Positions 1 through 6,703 of a DNA stretch of 10,523 nucleotides are shown in pieces. The stretch lies in NCBI GenBank assembly GCA_946479055.1, contig CAMLEX010000109.1, forward strand, positions 1 to 10,523. Reading direction: 5' to 3'. The notes under the pieces are model-generated. The model was given only the letters and a program-made list of their open reading frames with translations. It searched no databases and had not been told where the DNA came from. The stretch's first letter is position 1; every line of letters begins with the position of its first letter. Both the position numbers and the translations under genes were made by a program. The stretch is from an uncultured Bacteroidota bacterium. GTDB taxonomy: Bacteria > Bacteroidota > Bacteroidia > Chitinophagales > Chitinophagaceae.

Positions 1-52
1 TCTGTTACCAGTTGCTACTGAATTATAATCTGCAATTGGTATTTTTGCAGCC

Positions 53-673
53 ATGTTCTTCCTTTCATTATTAAATATCTGGCAAAACCTTGAAAAACTG
101 GATCAATGGCTGTTCATAAAAATCAACAGTGATTTAACCAATCCTTTTTTTGACGTCCTGATGCCTTTTATGCGTTATGGCTTGAATTGGGCGCCGCTTT
201 ATTTATTCCTGGCTGTATTTGCGATACTCAATTACAAAGTTAAAGGTCTGTGGTGGATATTATTTTTTGTAGTAACAATTGCTCTTACAGATATGACGGG
301 TAATTATGTTTTTAAACATGGGTTTCAACGGATCCGTCCATGTGGTGATCCTGATTTCTTTTTTAATGTCCGATTGTTAACCGATCATTGTTCCACCGGG
401 TATAGTTTTATTTCCAATCATGCGGCCAATCATTTTGGTTTAGCAAGTTTTTTCTTTATCACTACCCGGGCATTATTAAAACAATGGGCTGCTATTGCTT
501 TTATATGGGCAGGTCTTGTTGCATATTCGCAGGTGTATATTGGTATACACTATCCTTCAGATATAATTGGCGGAGCACTGCTGGGCTTGCTTTTTGGCGT
601 ATTGACCGGCAGCGTTTTTAATAAGCGCTATGGATTCGCTATCTTCGATATACAATCAACTGTTTCTTCTTAA
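53..673 (+). CDS. PAP2-family membrane phosphatase
   Basis: A 206-residue integral membrane protein of the PAP2 (type 2 phosphatidic acid phosphatase) superfamily. Members remove phosphate from lipid phosphates or undecaprenyl diphosphate at the membrane; the substrate here cannot be told. Visible signature: KX6RP is intact (K88, R95, P96). The second motif, usually PSGH, reads as ISNH with H123. The third, SRX5HX3D, is S159-Q160 then H166 and D170, so both catalytic histidines are present but the usual arginine of motif 3 is Gln. Hydrophobic segments lie near residues 47-60, 66-81, 145-159 and 171-188. The ATG at 53 is the first start after an in-frame TAA at 26-28; there is no Shine-Dalgarno sequence. 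Its TAA overlaps the next gene's ATG by one base (TAATG), implying translational coupling. The family call is firm; the substrate is unknown. Confidence 0.9.
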   Translation: MFFLSLLNIWQNLEKLDQWLFIKINSDLTNPFFDVLMPFMRYGLNWAPLYLFLAVFAILNYKVKGLWWILFFVVTIALTDMTGNYVFKHGFQRIRPCGDPDFFFNVRLLTDHCSTGYSFISNHAANHFGLASFFFITTRALLKQWAAIAFIWAGLVAYSQVYIGIHYPSDIIGGALLGLLFGVLTGSVFNKRYGFAIFDIQSTVSS

Positions 674-1965
674 TGGAAATACTTATACTGGCAGGACTGA
701 TCCTGCTAAATGGTCTTTTTTCAATGGCTGAAATTGCGTTGGTGTCTGCTAGAAAATCCCGATTGGAAGTACAAGCTAACAAGGGAGATAAAAAGGCTGA
801 AGAAGCTCTCAAATTAGCTAATAAACCTGAGACATTTCTTTCTACAGTACAAATGGGTATGACCGTTATCGGCATTCTGTTAGGTATTTATTCCGGTGAA
901 AAGATTACAGACGATTTGGCTGCTTTTTTAAGTCAATGGCCCTCATTGGCGCATTATAGTTATGGTATTGCTACTGCTATTGTCGTTATTATCGTTACCT
1001 ATTTTACTATCATATTCGGAGAACTGGTGCCAAAAAGGCTGGGGCTTTCACGTCCTGAAACGATTGCCAAAGCGGTTGCCCGGCCAATGAGAGTTGTCAG
1101 TCTCATCACCCATCCATTTATCTGGCTGTTGAGTAACTCAAGTAATATTATTGTAAAAATATTTGGCTTAAAACCCAGCGATACACAGCTAACAGAAGAA
1201 GAGATCAAAGCTATCATCAGCGAAGGCACTGAACAAGGAACGATTGAAGAAACAGAACAGGAGATCATTGAACGGGTCTTTCATCTGAGCGACAGGAATA
1301 TTACTTCACTCATGACGCATCGCAGTGATATTATCTGGTTTGGCCTTGATGATACAGAAGAAACGATCAAAGAAAAGATCATGAGTGAACCTCATTCTGT
1401 CTATCCTATCTGTGATTCTACCATTGATGTGATCAAAGGCGTTGTCGCTATCAAGGATATGTATGTAAGTCCCGACAATGTACAATTTAAAGACCTGATG
1501 CGACCTGCATTATTTGTACCGGAAAATAATACGGCATTCCAGGTAATGGAGAAGTTCAAAGAATCAAAACTACATTCCTGCTTTATCGTAGATGAATATG
1601 GCAGTATTTTGGGAATGATAACTCTGAATGATATCCTGGAAGCAATTATTGGCGATATGCCGCAACCAGATATTTCCGATTATGAGATCACCGAACGGGA
1701 AGATGGCTCTTTCCTGGTAGATGCACAGATCCCTTTCTATGATTTTTTAACCCGTTTTGAAAAAGCGGAATGGATGAATGAAGGCGAACAGGAATTTGAT
1801 ACGCTGGCGGGCTTCATCCTTCATCGCCTGGAACGTATCCCCCATACCGGCGATAAACTGGAATGGAAAGGATTTGCCATTGAGATTATAGACATGGATG
1901 GGCACCGCATTGATAAAGTATTGGTGAAGATCAGTAAGGCGTTAAGGGAAGAGATGGAAGAGTAA
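673..1965 (+). CDS. CNNM/CBS/CorC-HlyC family protein (hemolysin-family transporter-like)
   Basis: A 430-residue protein with the standard three-part architecture of the CorC/HlyC, CNNM-like group. An N-terminal CNNM (DUF21) membrane domain spans about residues 1-180 and carries the NGLFSMAE motif (13-20) and FGELVPKR (115-122). A CBS-domain pair covers about 207-330, with MTHRSDI at 214-220 and a second repeat ending in VDEYGSILGMITLNDIL. The C-terminal CorC_HlyC domain covers about 340-425, with EFDTLAGFILHRLERIP and IIDMDGHRIDKV. CNNM proteins are linked to Mg2+/Co2+ export or magnesium homeostasis, and CBS pairs usually bind adenine nucleotides. The old name 'hemolysin' says little about function. 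The length is normal and no key region is missing. It starts on the last base of the PAP2 stop codon and probably forms a two-gene operon with it. Its TAA (1963-1965) is followed at once by a heptamer repeat array. Confidence 0.92.
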   Translation: MEILILAGLILLNGLFSMAEIALVSARKSRLEVQANKGDKKAEEALKLANKPETFLSTVQMGMTVIGILLGIYSGEKITDDLAAFLSQWPSLAHYSYGIATAIVVIIVTYFTIIFGELVPKRLGLSRPETIAKAVARPMRVVSLITHPFIWLLSNSSNIIVKIFGLKPSDTQLTEEEIKAIISEGTEQGTIEETEQEIIERVFHLSDRNITSLMTHRSDIIWFGLDDTEETIKEKIMSEPHSVYPICDSTIDVIKGVVAIKDMYVSPDNVQFKDLMRPALFVPENNTAFQVMEKFKESKLHSCFIVDEYGSILGMITLNDILEAIIGDMPQPDISDYEITEREDGSFLVDAQIPFYDFLTRFEKAEWMNEGEQEFDTLAGFILHRLERIPHTGDKLEWKGFAIEIIDMDGHRIDKVLVKISKALREEMEE

Positions 1966-2022
1966 TCGTTATTTCGTTTCTCGTTACTGGTTACTCGTTG
2001 CTGGTTGCTCCTTACTCGTTTT
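1966..2022. repeat. Degenerate heptanucleotide array (TCGTTAC/TGGTTAC type)
   Basis: Eight consecutive 7-base units starting at 1966, 1974, 1981, 1988, 1995, 2002, 2009 and 2016, with one extra T at 1973. The consensus is T(C/G)GTTAC with G or T substitutions, for example TCGTTAC, TGGTTAC and TCGTTGC. The array fills the entire gap between two convergent genes: it begins at the base after the CNNM stop codon and ends at the base before the DUF6702 stop triplet (2023-2025). It has no conventional terminator hairpin. The period and edges are read directly from the bases; function is unknown. Confidence 0.8.
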
Positions 2023-2574
2023 TCAAAAACTAATTTCTGTTTTTGTTTCCGGATAATCCAGCTTCGTGCTTTTTCGTTTTCCACCAACCATTACATGTAT
2101 AAGATTGGTTTGGTCTGTAAAAAGATCATGCATCAATTTATCAACCAGTTCAATTTTATTGATCGTAGTAATATTATCCACCTGCAGGTAGCTATTGATC
2201 ACTTCATCTTCTTTTTCAAAACCCAGGTAAGAAAAATTAACAGGCTTACCATCGACCTTTGCAGATAAATGCATTTTAATATAATCGCTTACCAATTTGT
2301 CCATCGCCTTTCTATCGGGATTAATAAGATCAATCCGGGTTTTATAATTCTTAGCCAGCACTTTTTCAAAATCATCGGTAAATATTCTTACACTGATCTC
2401 AAGTGTTTTTTCAGTAGCATTGTGATTGATCTCTGTTACACTCACATGTATGGGATGAAATGACTGATTGGCTTTATCGCCAAATAATAGTTTTTCATCA
2501 TGTGTTCTTTCCGCAATGTATAAACCCGAAGGAATCAGTAAAATAAAAAGCCATTTATTGAGAAATGTTACCAT
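2023..2574 (-). CDS. DUF6702 family protein, predicted exported or anchored
   Basis: A 183-residue protein that I assign to DUF6702, a Bacteroidota family without a known biochemical role. Family-like landmarks are HPIHVSVTEIN (40-50) and the EISVRIFTDDFE segment (59-70), with a further LQVDN segment near 130-134. The N-terminus (MVTFLNKWLFILLIPSG) looks like a signal sequence or membrane anchor, so the rest probably lies outside the cytoplasmic membrane. The frame stays open to a TTG at 2628, but the ATG at 2574 gives a proper signal-like start and is preceded by an A-rich leader with a plausible promoter, so I chose the ATG. It is divergent from the HupE/UreJ gene across about 110 bases. 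A functional link to that gene is inferred from position and from similarity to the extracytoplasmic part of longer HupE_UreJ_2 proteins. Confidence 0.8.
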   Translation of the reverse strand: MVTFLNKWLFILLIPSGLYIAERTHDEKLLFGDKANQSFHPIHVSVTEINHNATEKTLEISVRIFTDDFEKVLAKNYKTRIDLINPDRKAMDKLVSDYIKMHLSAKVDGKPVNFSYLGFEKEDEVINSYLQVDNITTINKIELVDKLMHDLFTDQTNLIHVMVGGKRKSTKLDYPETKTEISF

Positions 2575-2597
2575 TGACCAAATTTTTTTTTCAGTTA

Positions 2598-2629
2598 CAA
2601 AAGTGTGGCTTATTTTGAAGCCTTGCAAC
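2598..2629 (-). promoter_or_regulatory. Possible Bacteroidota-type promoter for the DUF6702 gene
   Basis: On the minus strand, GTTG (2626-2629) is followed after 20 bases by CACTTTTG (2598-2605). This resembles the Bacteroidota sigma-70 pattern TTTG...TAnnTTTG, with one mismatch in the -7 box. Transcription would start a few bases further on, giving a short A-rich leader before the ATG at 2574. It supports the ATG over the TTG at 2628, which would lie at the -33 box. No comparably good match was found for the divergent HupE gene. Confidence 0.35.
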
Positions 2630-2685
2630 TTACACGACGTTAAAAATATACAAACGGTTGAGTAATCGACCTTCTAAAAACAAAA

Positions 2686-3267
2686 ATGGGAGATTTTGGA
2701 TTTTACTTCTGGCTCGGATGGGAACATATCATTAGCACAGATGCATTGGATCACCAGCTTTTTATTGCAGCCATCGCTGCCATTTATCTTTTAAAAGACT
2801 GGAAACAGGTTTTGATACTGGTCACCGCATTCACTATCGGCCACTCACTCACCCTGGCGTTAAGTGTATTGGATATTATCCGCTTCCCTACCAATTGGGT
2901 GGAATTCCTGATACCAGTTACAATCATTATCACTGCGTTTTCCAATTTGTTCCAAAAAAAATTTACAACAGAATCTGTACGTATCAATTATTTTTTGGCG
3001 CTTTTTTTTGGACTTATACACGGGATGGGGTTTGCCAATTCCCTGCGTTATATGCTGGCGAAAGATCAGAACCTTGGCTGGAGTCTTTTTGGATTCAATA
3101 TTGGTTTAGAAGCCGGGCAAATCGTCGTTGTATTGATCTTATTAATCATCGCTTTCCTTATTGTCAATGTGTTTAAAGTCATTCGCAGAGACTGGGTCAT
3201 TTTTTTATCAGCAGTCGTATTCGGTCTATCATTTAAAATAGCATTAGAAAGAGTATCATCATTATAA
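2686..3267 (+). CDS. HupE/UreJ-family membrane protein
   Basis: A 193-residue, almost wholly hydrophobic protein matching the HupE/UreJ (HupE_UreJ_2) family. Members have about six transmembrane helices and are thought to handle nickel or related metals, although most, including this one, are not tied to a proven substrate. Conserved landmarks are GWEHIISTDALDH (H14, D22, H23), TAFTIGHS (H53), GLIHGMGFAN (H112) and FNIGLEAGQ (E142, Q145). The intramembrane His/Asp pattern resembles a metal path. No hydrogenase or urease gene is in view, so a role in nickel enzyme maturation is not supported here. Proteobacterial HupE_UreJ_2 proteins are often longer, with an N-terminal exported domain; this one lacks it, and the divergent DUF6702 gene may supply an equivalent. 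The start is the first ATG, after an A-rich leader. Confidence 0.85.
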   Translation: MGDFGFYFWLGWEHIISTDALDHQLFIAAIAAIYLLKDWKQVLILVTAFTIGHSLTLALSVLDIIRFPTNWVEFLIPVTIIITAFSNLFQKKFTTESVRINYFLALFFGLIHGMGFANSLRYMLAKDQNLGWSLFGFNIGLEAGQIVVVLILLIIAFLIVNVFKVIRRDWVIFLSAVVFGLSFKIALERVSSL

Positions 3268-3382
3268 AAAACAAAACAAACACATGAAATAAGACATAAA
3301 AATTTTCGAGCAATTTATACTAATGCGATGAAATTTTTTATGGCGAATTCCATTTGACCAAAATCAAATAAAAAAAATACAA

Positions 3383-5764
3383 ATGAAAAAGTTTATTCTC
3401 TTTACCGTGATGCTTACCGGGTTATATTCTGTTGCGTTAGCGCAGAATATTCAAAATAATCCGGGAAGCAATCATGGAAATAAGTTTGAGCAGTTAGGCA
3501 CCATCATGCCTACGCCCAATGAATACCGTACCGCCAGTGGCGCACCGGGCCCCAAGTACTGGCAGCAGCGTGTAGATTATGATATTAAATGTGAATTGGA
3601 TGAGCCCAATATGAAACTTACAGGTAGTGAATCCATCACTTATTTTAATAATTCTCCTGATGTACTTACTTATCTATGGTTGCAACTGGACGAAAACCAG
3701 CATAACACGGTGAATAATGCCAATTATCAAAACAATAGCCAGTTGCCCCGCCAGGCTACTGATAATATGATTGATGCCGCTATAGAAAAAAGAAACGATA
3801 ACGGTTATGGTTTTAATATTAAAAAACTTGTTGACGTTAATGGTAAAGCATTGAAATCACTAACCAACAAAACAATGATGAGAGTGGAACTACCAACTCC
3901 ATTAAAGCCAGGTCAGCGTTTTGTTTTTAAACTTGATTGGGATTATAAACTTGCTAACCGCAGTGATAATCTCAGGTTTGGTGGTGCCCGAGGCGGTTAC
4001 GAATATTTTCCTGAAGATGGCAATGCTGCTTTTACTATTACACAATGGTATCCCCGCCTGTGCAAATACAGTGACTATCAGGGCTGGCAGAATCACCAGT
4101 TTACAGGCCGCGGTGAATTCACATTGAGCTTTGGAAATTTCAATGTACAGATGACAGTGCCAGCCGATCATGTTGTAGGTTCTACCGGTGAATGTCTTAA
4201 TTATGCAGCTAATCTTAACCCTGTACAAAAAGCACGTTGGCAAAAAGCTCAAACAGCAAAAGAGCCGGTAGAAATTGTAACACTTGATGAAGCTAAAGCA
4301 GCGGAGAAAAAGAAAAGCACCGCAAAAAAAACATGGCTTTTCAAAGCAGATAATGTCCGTGATTTTGCGTGGACCAGCAGCCGCAAATTTGTATGGGATG
4401 CTATGCCGGTAACAGTAGAAGGAAAAAAAGTGATGTGCATGAGTTTTTATGCCAAAGAAGCTTATCCTATTTACAGCAGGTACTCTACCAAAGCAGTAGC
4501 CCATACAATTAAAACTTATTCAAAATTTTCAACTCCTTATCCCTACCCTGTTGCACAGAGTGTAGAAGGAAACCAGGGAATGGAATACCCGATGATCTGT
4601 TTCAATCCGGGACGTGCTGAAAAAGATGGTTCCTATACAGAAGGTTCAAAAAATGCAGCTATCTATGTTATCATCCATGAAGTAGGTCACAACTTTTTCC
4701 CGATGATCATCAACAGCGATGAACGTCAGTGGAGTTGGATGGATGAGGGATTAAATACATACATGCAATATCTTACCCAGGAACTATGGGACAATAAATT
4801 TCCTTCCACACGTGGACCCGCCTGGTCAATGGTTGATTATATGAAATTGCCCAAAGATGAGCTGGAACCTATTATGACAAACTCCGAAAACATTGCTGAC
4901 TTTGGTTCCAATGCTTATGGCAAACCTGCTACAGCGCTTAATATTCTTCGTGAAACTGTTCTTGGCCGTGACCTTTTTGACTATGCATTTAAAGAATATG
5001 CAAGACGCTGGGCTTTCAAGTCTCCAACTCCTGCTGATCTTTTCCGCACCATAGAAGATGCAACAGGTGAAGATCTTGACTGGTTCTGGAGGGGTTGGTT
5101 TTATGGCACTGACCCTTGCGATATTTCGCTTGATACGGTAAAATATGCAAGACCCGATGTAACAGCTATTCCTCCAATGCGTGATACTGTAATGATGAGG
5201 AGCTTAGCCAAGCCGATGGTTAATGATTTTGAAGACCTTTCAAAGATCCGTAACAGAACAGATGAGAATATTGTTTTTGAAACGGATAAAGATGCGGCAT
5301 TACGTGATTTTTATTGGCAATATGACCGCGGCAGTGAAAAATATGATTCAACCAAATATCCTGTACAGATAAAAGCGCAAACAGAAGCATTGGATGAGGC
5401 TGGTCAAAAGAAATATGCCAATAAGCATTTATACGAACTTACTTTCAGCAATAAGGGCGGCCTTATAATGCCGATCATTGTTGAATGGACCTATAAAGAT
5501 GGAACAAAAGAAATTGACAGAATACCTGCGCAGATTTGGAGAATGAATGAAAAAAAAGTTATGAAAACTTTTGTGAAGGATAAAGAAGTAGCTTCCGTAA
5601 AACTGGATCCTATGCGGGAGACCGCTGACATTGATGAAAGCAATAATAGCTGGGGCAATATCGCAGCGCCGAGCAAATTCCAGTTGTTTAAACAAAAGAA
5701 AGGTGTAATTCCGGCGCCAGGCATCAACCCGATGCAAAAGGCAGGAGAAAAGAAAGGATTTTAA
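3383..5764 (+). CDS. Secreted M1-family zinc metallopeptidase
   Basis: A 793-residue peptidase of family M1 (gluzincin aminopeptidase clan). Residues 1-20 form a signal peptide ending ALA before Q21, so it is exported to the periplasm or beyond. The zinc site is complete: HEVGH at 432-436 and the third ligand E455, the expected 18 residues later in WMDEGLN. The exopeptidase motif, GAMEN in classical enzymes, is GMEYP here (399-403, E401), as in other Bacteroidota members I recall. Y512 in the NAYGKPA segment is a candidate transition-state tyrosine. The N-terminal beta domain covers about residues 40-330 and a beta-rich tail follows about 590. I see no type IX secretion C-terminal domain. It lies 115 bases after the HupE gene and probably has its own promoter in that AT-rich gap. 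It likely trims peptides for nutrition or envelope turnover; the substrate is unknown. Confidence 0.93.
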   Translation: MKKFILFTVMLTGLYSVALAQNIQNNPGSNHGNKFEQLGTIMPTPNEYRTASGAPGPKYWQQRVDYDIKCELDEPNMKLTGSESITYFNNSPDVLTYLWLQLDENQHNTVNNANYQNNSQLPRQATDNMIDAAIEKRNDNGYGFNIKKLVDVNGKALKSLTNKTMMRVELPTPLKPGQRFVFKLDWDYKLANRSDNLRFGGARGGYEYFPEDGNAAFTITQWYPRLCKYSDYQGWQNHQFTGRGEFTLSFGNFNVQMTVPADHVVGSTGECLNYAANLNPVQKARWQKAQTAKEPVEIVTLDEAKAAEKKKSTAKKTWLFKADNVRDFAWTSSRKFVWDAMPVTVEGKKVMCMSFYAKEAYPIYSRYSTKAVAHTIKTYSKFSTPYPYPVAQSVEGNQGMEYPMICFNPGRAEKDGSYTEGSKNAAIYVIIHEVGHNFFPMIINSDERQWSWMDEGLNTYMQYLTQELWDNKFPSTRGPAWSMVDYMKLPKDELEPIMTNSENIADFGSNAYGKPATALNILRETVLGRDLFDYAFKEYARRWAFKSPTPADLFRTIEDATGEDLDWFWRGWFYGTDPCDISLDTVKYARPDVTAIPPMRDTVMMRSLAKPMVNDFEDLSKIRNRTDENIVFETDKDAALRDFYWQYDRGSEKYDSTKYPVQIKAQTEALDEAGQKKYANKHLYELTFSNKGGLIMPIIVEWTYKDGTKEIDRIPAQIWRMNEKKVMKTFVKDKEVASVKLDPMRETADIDESNNSWGNIAAPSKFQLFKQKKGVIPAPGINPMQKAGEKKGF

Positions 5765-5782
5765 TATTAAAATAAGAAAAAT

Positions 5783-5815
5783 AAAAGCCGTCTCCCCATC
5801 TTGGAGGCGGCTTTT
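5783..5815. terminator. Bidirectional stem-loop terminator
   Basis: A 13-base-pair stem (5783-5795 with 5803-5815) including one T-G wobble and a 7-base loop (5796-5802). The arms run from AAAAGCCG on one side to CGGCTTTT on the other, so each strand ends the hairpin with a T-run. It lies 18 bases after the M1 peptidase stop and 41 bases beyond the truB stop, between convergent genes, and should terminate both. Confidence 0.88.
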
Positions 5816-5856
5816 ACTTTTGAATTTGTAGCAACTCTCAACTTCTTTTAAAAAAA

Positions 5857-6546
5857 TTATTGCAGGCTCATAAGTCTCTCTACCTCTTTTTCAAATGCTT
5901 CCATTGACATAGCATCCTCTACTTTAAATTCACCGATGCTGGTTCTGCACAAACTGCTGAGATGGGCGCCACAACCTAGCAATTTTCCAAAATCATTTGC
6001 CAGGCTACGGATATAAGTACCCGTACTGCAAACAATACGGAAATAAACGAGCGGCATTTCAATCTTGGTTATTTCAAATTCCCTGACTGTAACTTTTCTT
6101 GGCTCAATGATCACTTCTTTACCCTGTCTTGCCAGTTCATATACTCTTTTACCGTTTATCTGGATGGCGGAATGTGCAGGCGGCACCTGCATTATTTCCC
6201 CAGTGAATGGCGCTGTAGCTGATCTTATTTCTTCTTTGGTTAAATGATCAAAAGGTTTAAAATTTTCCGGTTCCTGCTCCAGGTCATAGGATGCCGTGGT
6301 GGAACCTAATGTAAAAGAGCCTGCGTACTCCTTTTCCTGCGCCATGTATTCATTGATCTTTTTGGTAAACTTACCTGTACAGATAATCAACAATCCCGTC
6401 GCCAATGGATCCAATGTACCGGCATGGCCCACTTTTTTAATGCGGATAAGATTACGGATCTTTCTTACTACATCAAATGAGGTCCATCTCAGTGGTTTAT
6501 CAATCAAAACAACTTTTCCTTCTTCAAACGTATTCAGGGTTTTCAT
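5857..6546 (-). CDS. truB: tRNA pseudouridine(55) synthase TruB
   Basis: A 229-residue TruB. The enzyme isomerises uridine 55 in the T-loop of tRNAs to pseudouridine in the cytoplasm. The catalytic signature GHAGTLDPLATG (40-51) is intact, with nucleophile D46. LIDKPLRWTSFDVVRK (14-29) and the EYAGSFTLGSTTASYDLE region (73-90) are also typical. The region around 172-190, CSTGTYIRSLANDFGKLLG, is the conserved RNA-binding and active-site part. It ends soon after the catalytic domain, without the C-terminal PUA domain of longer homologues, which is common in Bacteroidota. The ATG at 6546 places the first conserved motif at the usual distance. It follows the DUF58 gene on the same strand after 157 bases largely filled by inverted repeats, so it is probably transcribed separately or attenuated. 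Confidence 0.96.
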   Translation of the reverse strand: MKTLNTFEEGKVVLIDKPLRWTSFDVVRKIRNLIRIKKVGHAGTLDPLATGLLIICTGKFTKKINEYMAQEKEYAGSFTLGSTTASYDLEQEPENFKPFDHLTKEEIRSATAPFTGEIMQVPPAHSAIQINGKRVYELARQGKEVIIEPRKVTVREFEITKIEMPLVYFRIVCSTGTYIRSLANDFGKLLGCGAHLSSLCRTSIGEFKVEDAMSMEAFEKEVERLMSLQ

Positions 6547-6570
6547 GATGCAAATGTCGGGAAGATGTGC

Positions 6571-6598
6571 GGGATACGAGATACGGGATACGGGATAT
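6571..6598. repeat. Heptanucleotide array, GGGATAC type (left arm)
   Basis: Four 7-base units at 6571, 6578, 6585 and 6592: GGGATAC, GAGATAC, GGGATAC again and GGGATAT. It lies 24 bases upstream of the truB start, so it would be in or near the truB promoter or leader. Its first 13 bases (6571-6583) are exactly complementary to 6689-6701, and 6584-6593 to 6672-6681, so the two arms can fold into a long interrupted stem. Confidence 0.85.
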
Positions 6599-6653
6599 TT
6601 ATAGTAGAAAGTTTCTTATTCAGTTTTAATCCCTAGTCACCGAGTTGGGGGTT

Positions 6654-6701
6654 GCATACCGTATCCGCATTCCGTATCCCGAATTACATATCTCGTATCC
6701 C
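6654..6701. repeat. Heptanucleotide array, GTATCCC type (right, inverted arm)
   Basis: The inverted partner of the array at 6571-6598. Units begin at 6654, 6661, 6668 (six bases only), 6674, 6681, 6688 and 6695; GTATCCC occurs twice (6674-6680, 6695-6701) and GTATCCG once. The array stops two bases before the DUF58 stop triplet (6704-6706), so the DUF58 transcript would enter it right after its last codon. The spacer between arms, 6599-6653, has no open frame or recognisable motif. Confidence 0.8.
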
Positions 6702-6703
6702 TT

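Noticed and set aside
1..26. Possible remnant of the GTTAC-type heptamer array at the left edge
   Set aside because: GTTACC and GTTGC words occur, but too few units are in view to show a period; the edge cuts any longer array.
40..47. Exact TAnnTTTG -7 box just before the PAP2 start
   Set aside because: It would place the transcription start at or about the ATG, and no -33 TTTG is at the right spacing; probably chance in AT-rich sequence.
2575..2628. Upstream extension of the DUF6702 gene to a TTG at 2628
   Set aside because: The 18 extra residues precede a good signal-like start at ATG 2574, and the TTG overlaps the likely -33 promoter box.
3268..3382. Promoter for the M1 peptidase (TCCATTTG at 3349-3356)
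   Set aside because: The -7-like word has a mismatch and no -33 partner at the right spacing; a promoter is likely somewhere in this AT-rich gap, but I cannot place it.
3902..4504. A 200-codon open frame on the minus strand opposite the M1 peptidase
   Set aside because: It lies wholly inside the peptidase gene, which has intact zinc motifs and a signal peptide; the antisense product is Cys/Phe-rich with no family features.
6571..6701. CRISPR-like array
   Set aside because: Units are only 7 bases, contiguous and degenerate; there are no equal-length unique spacers and no cas genes.
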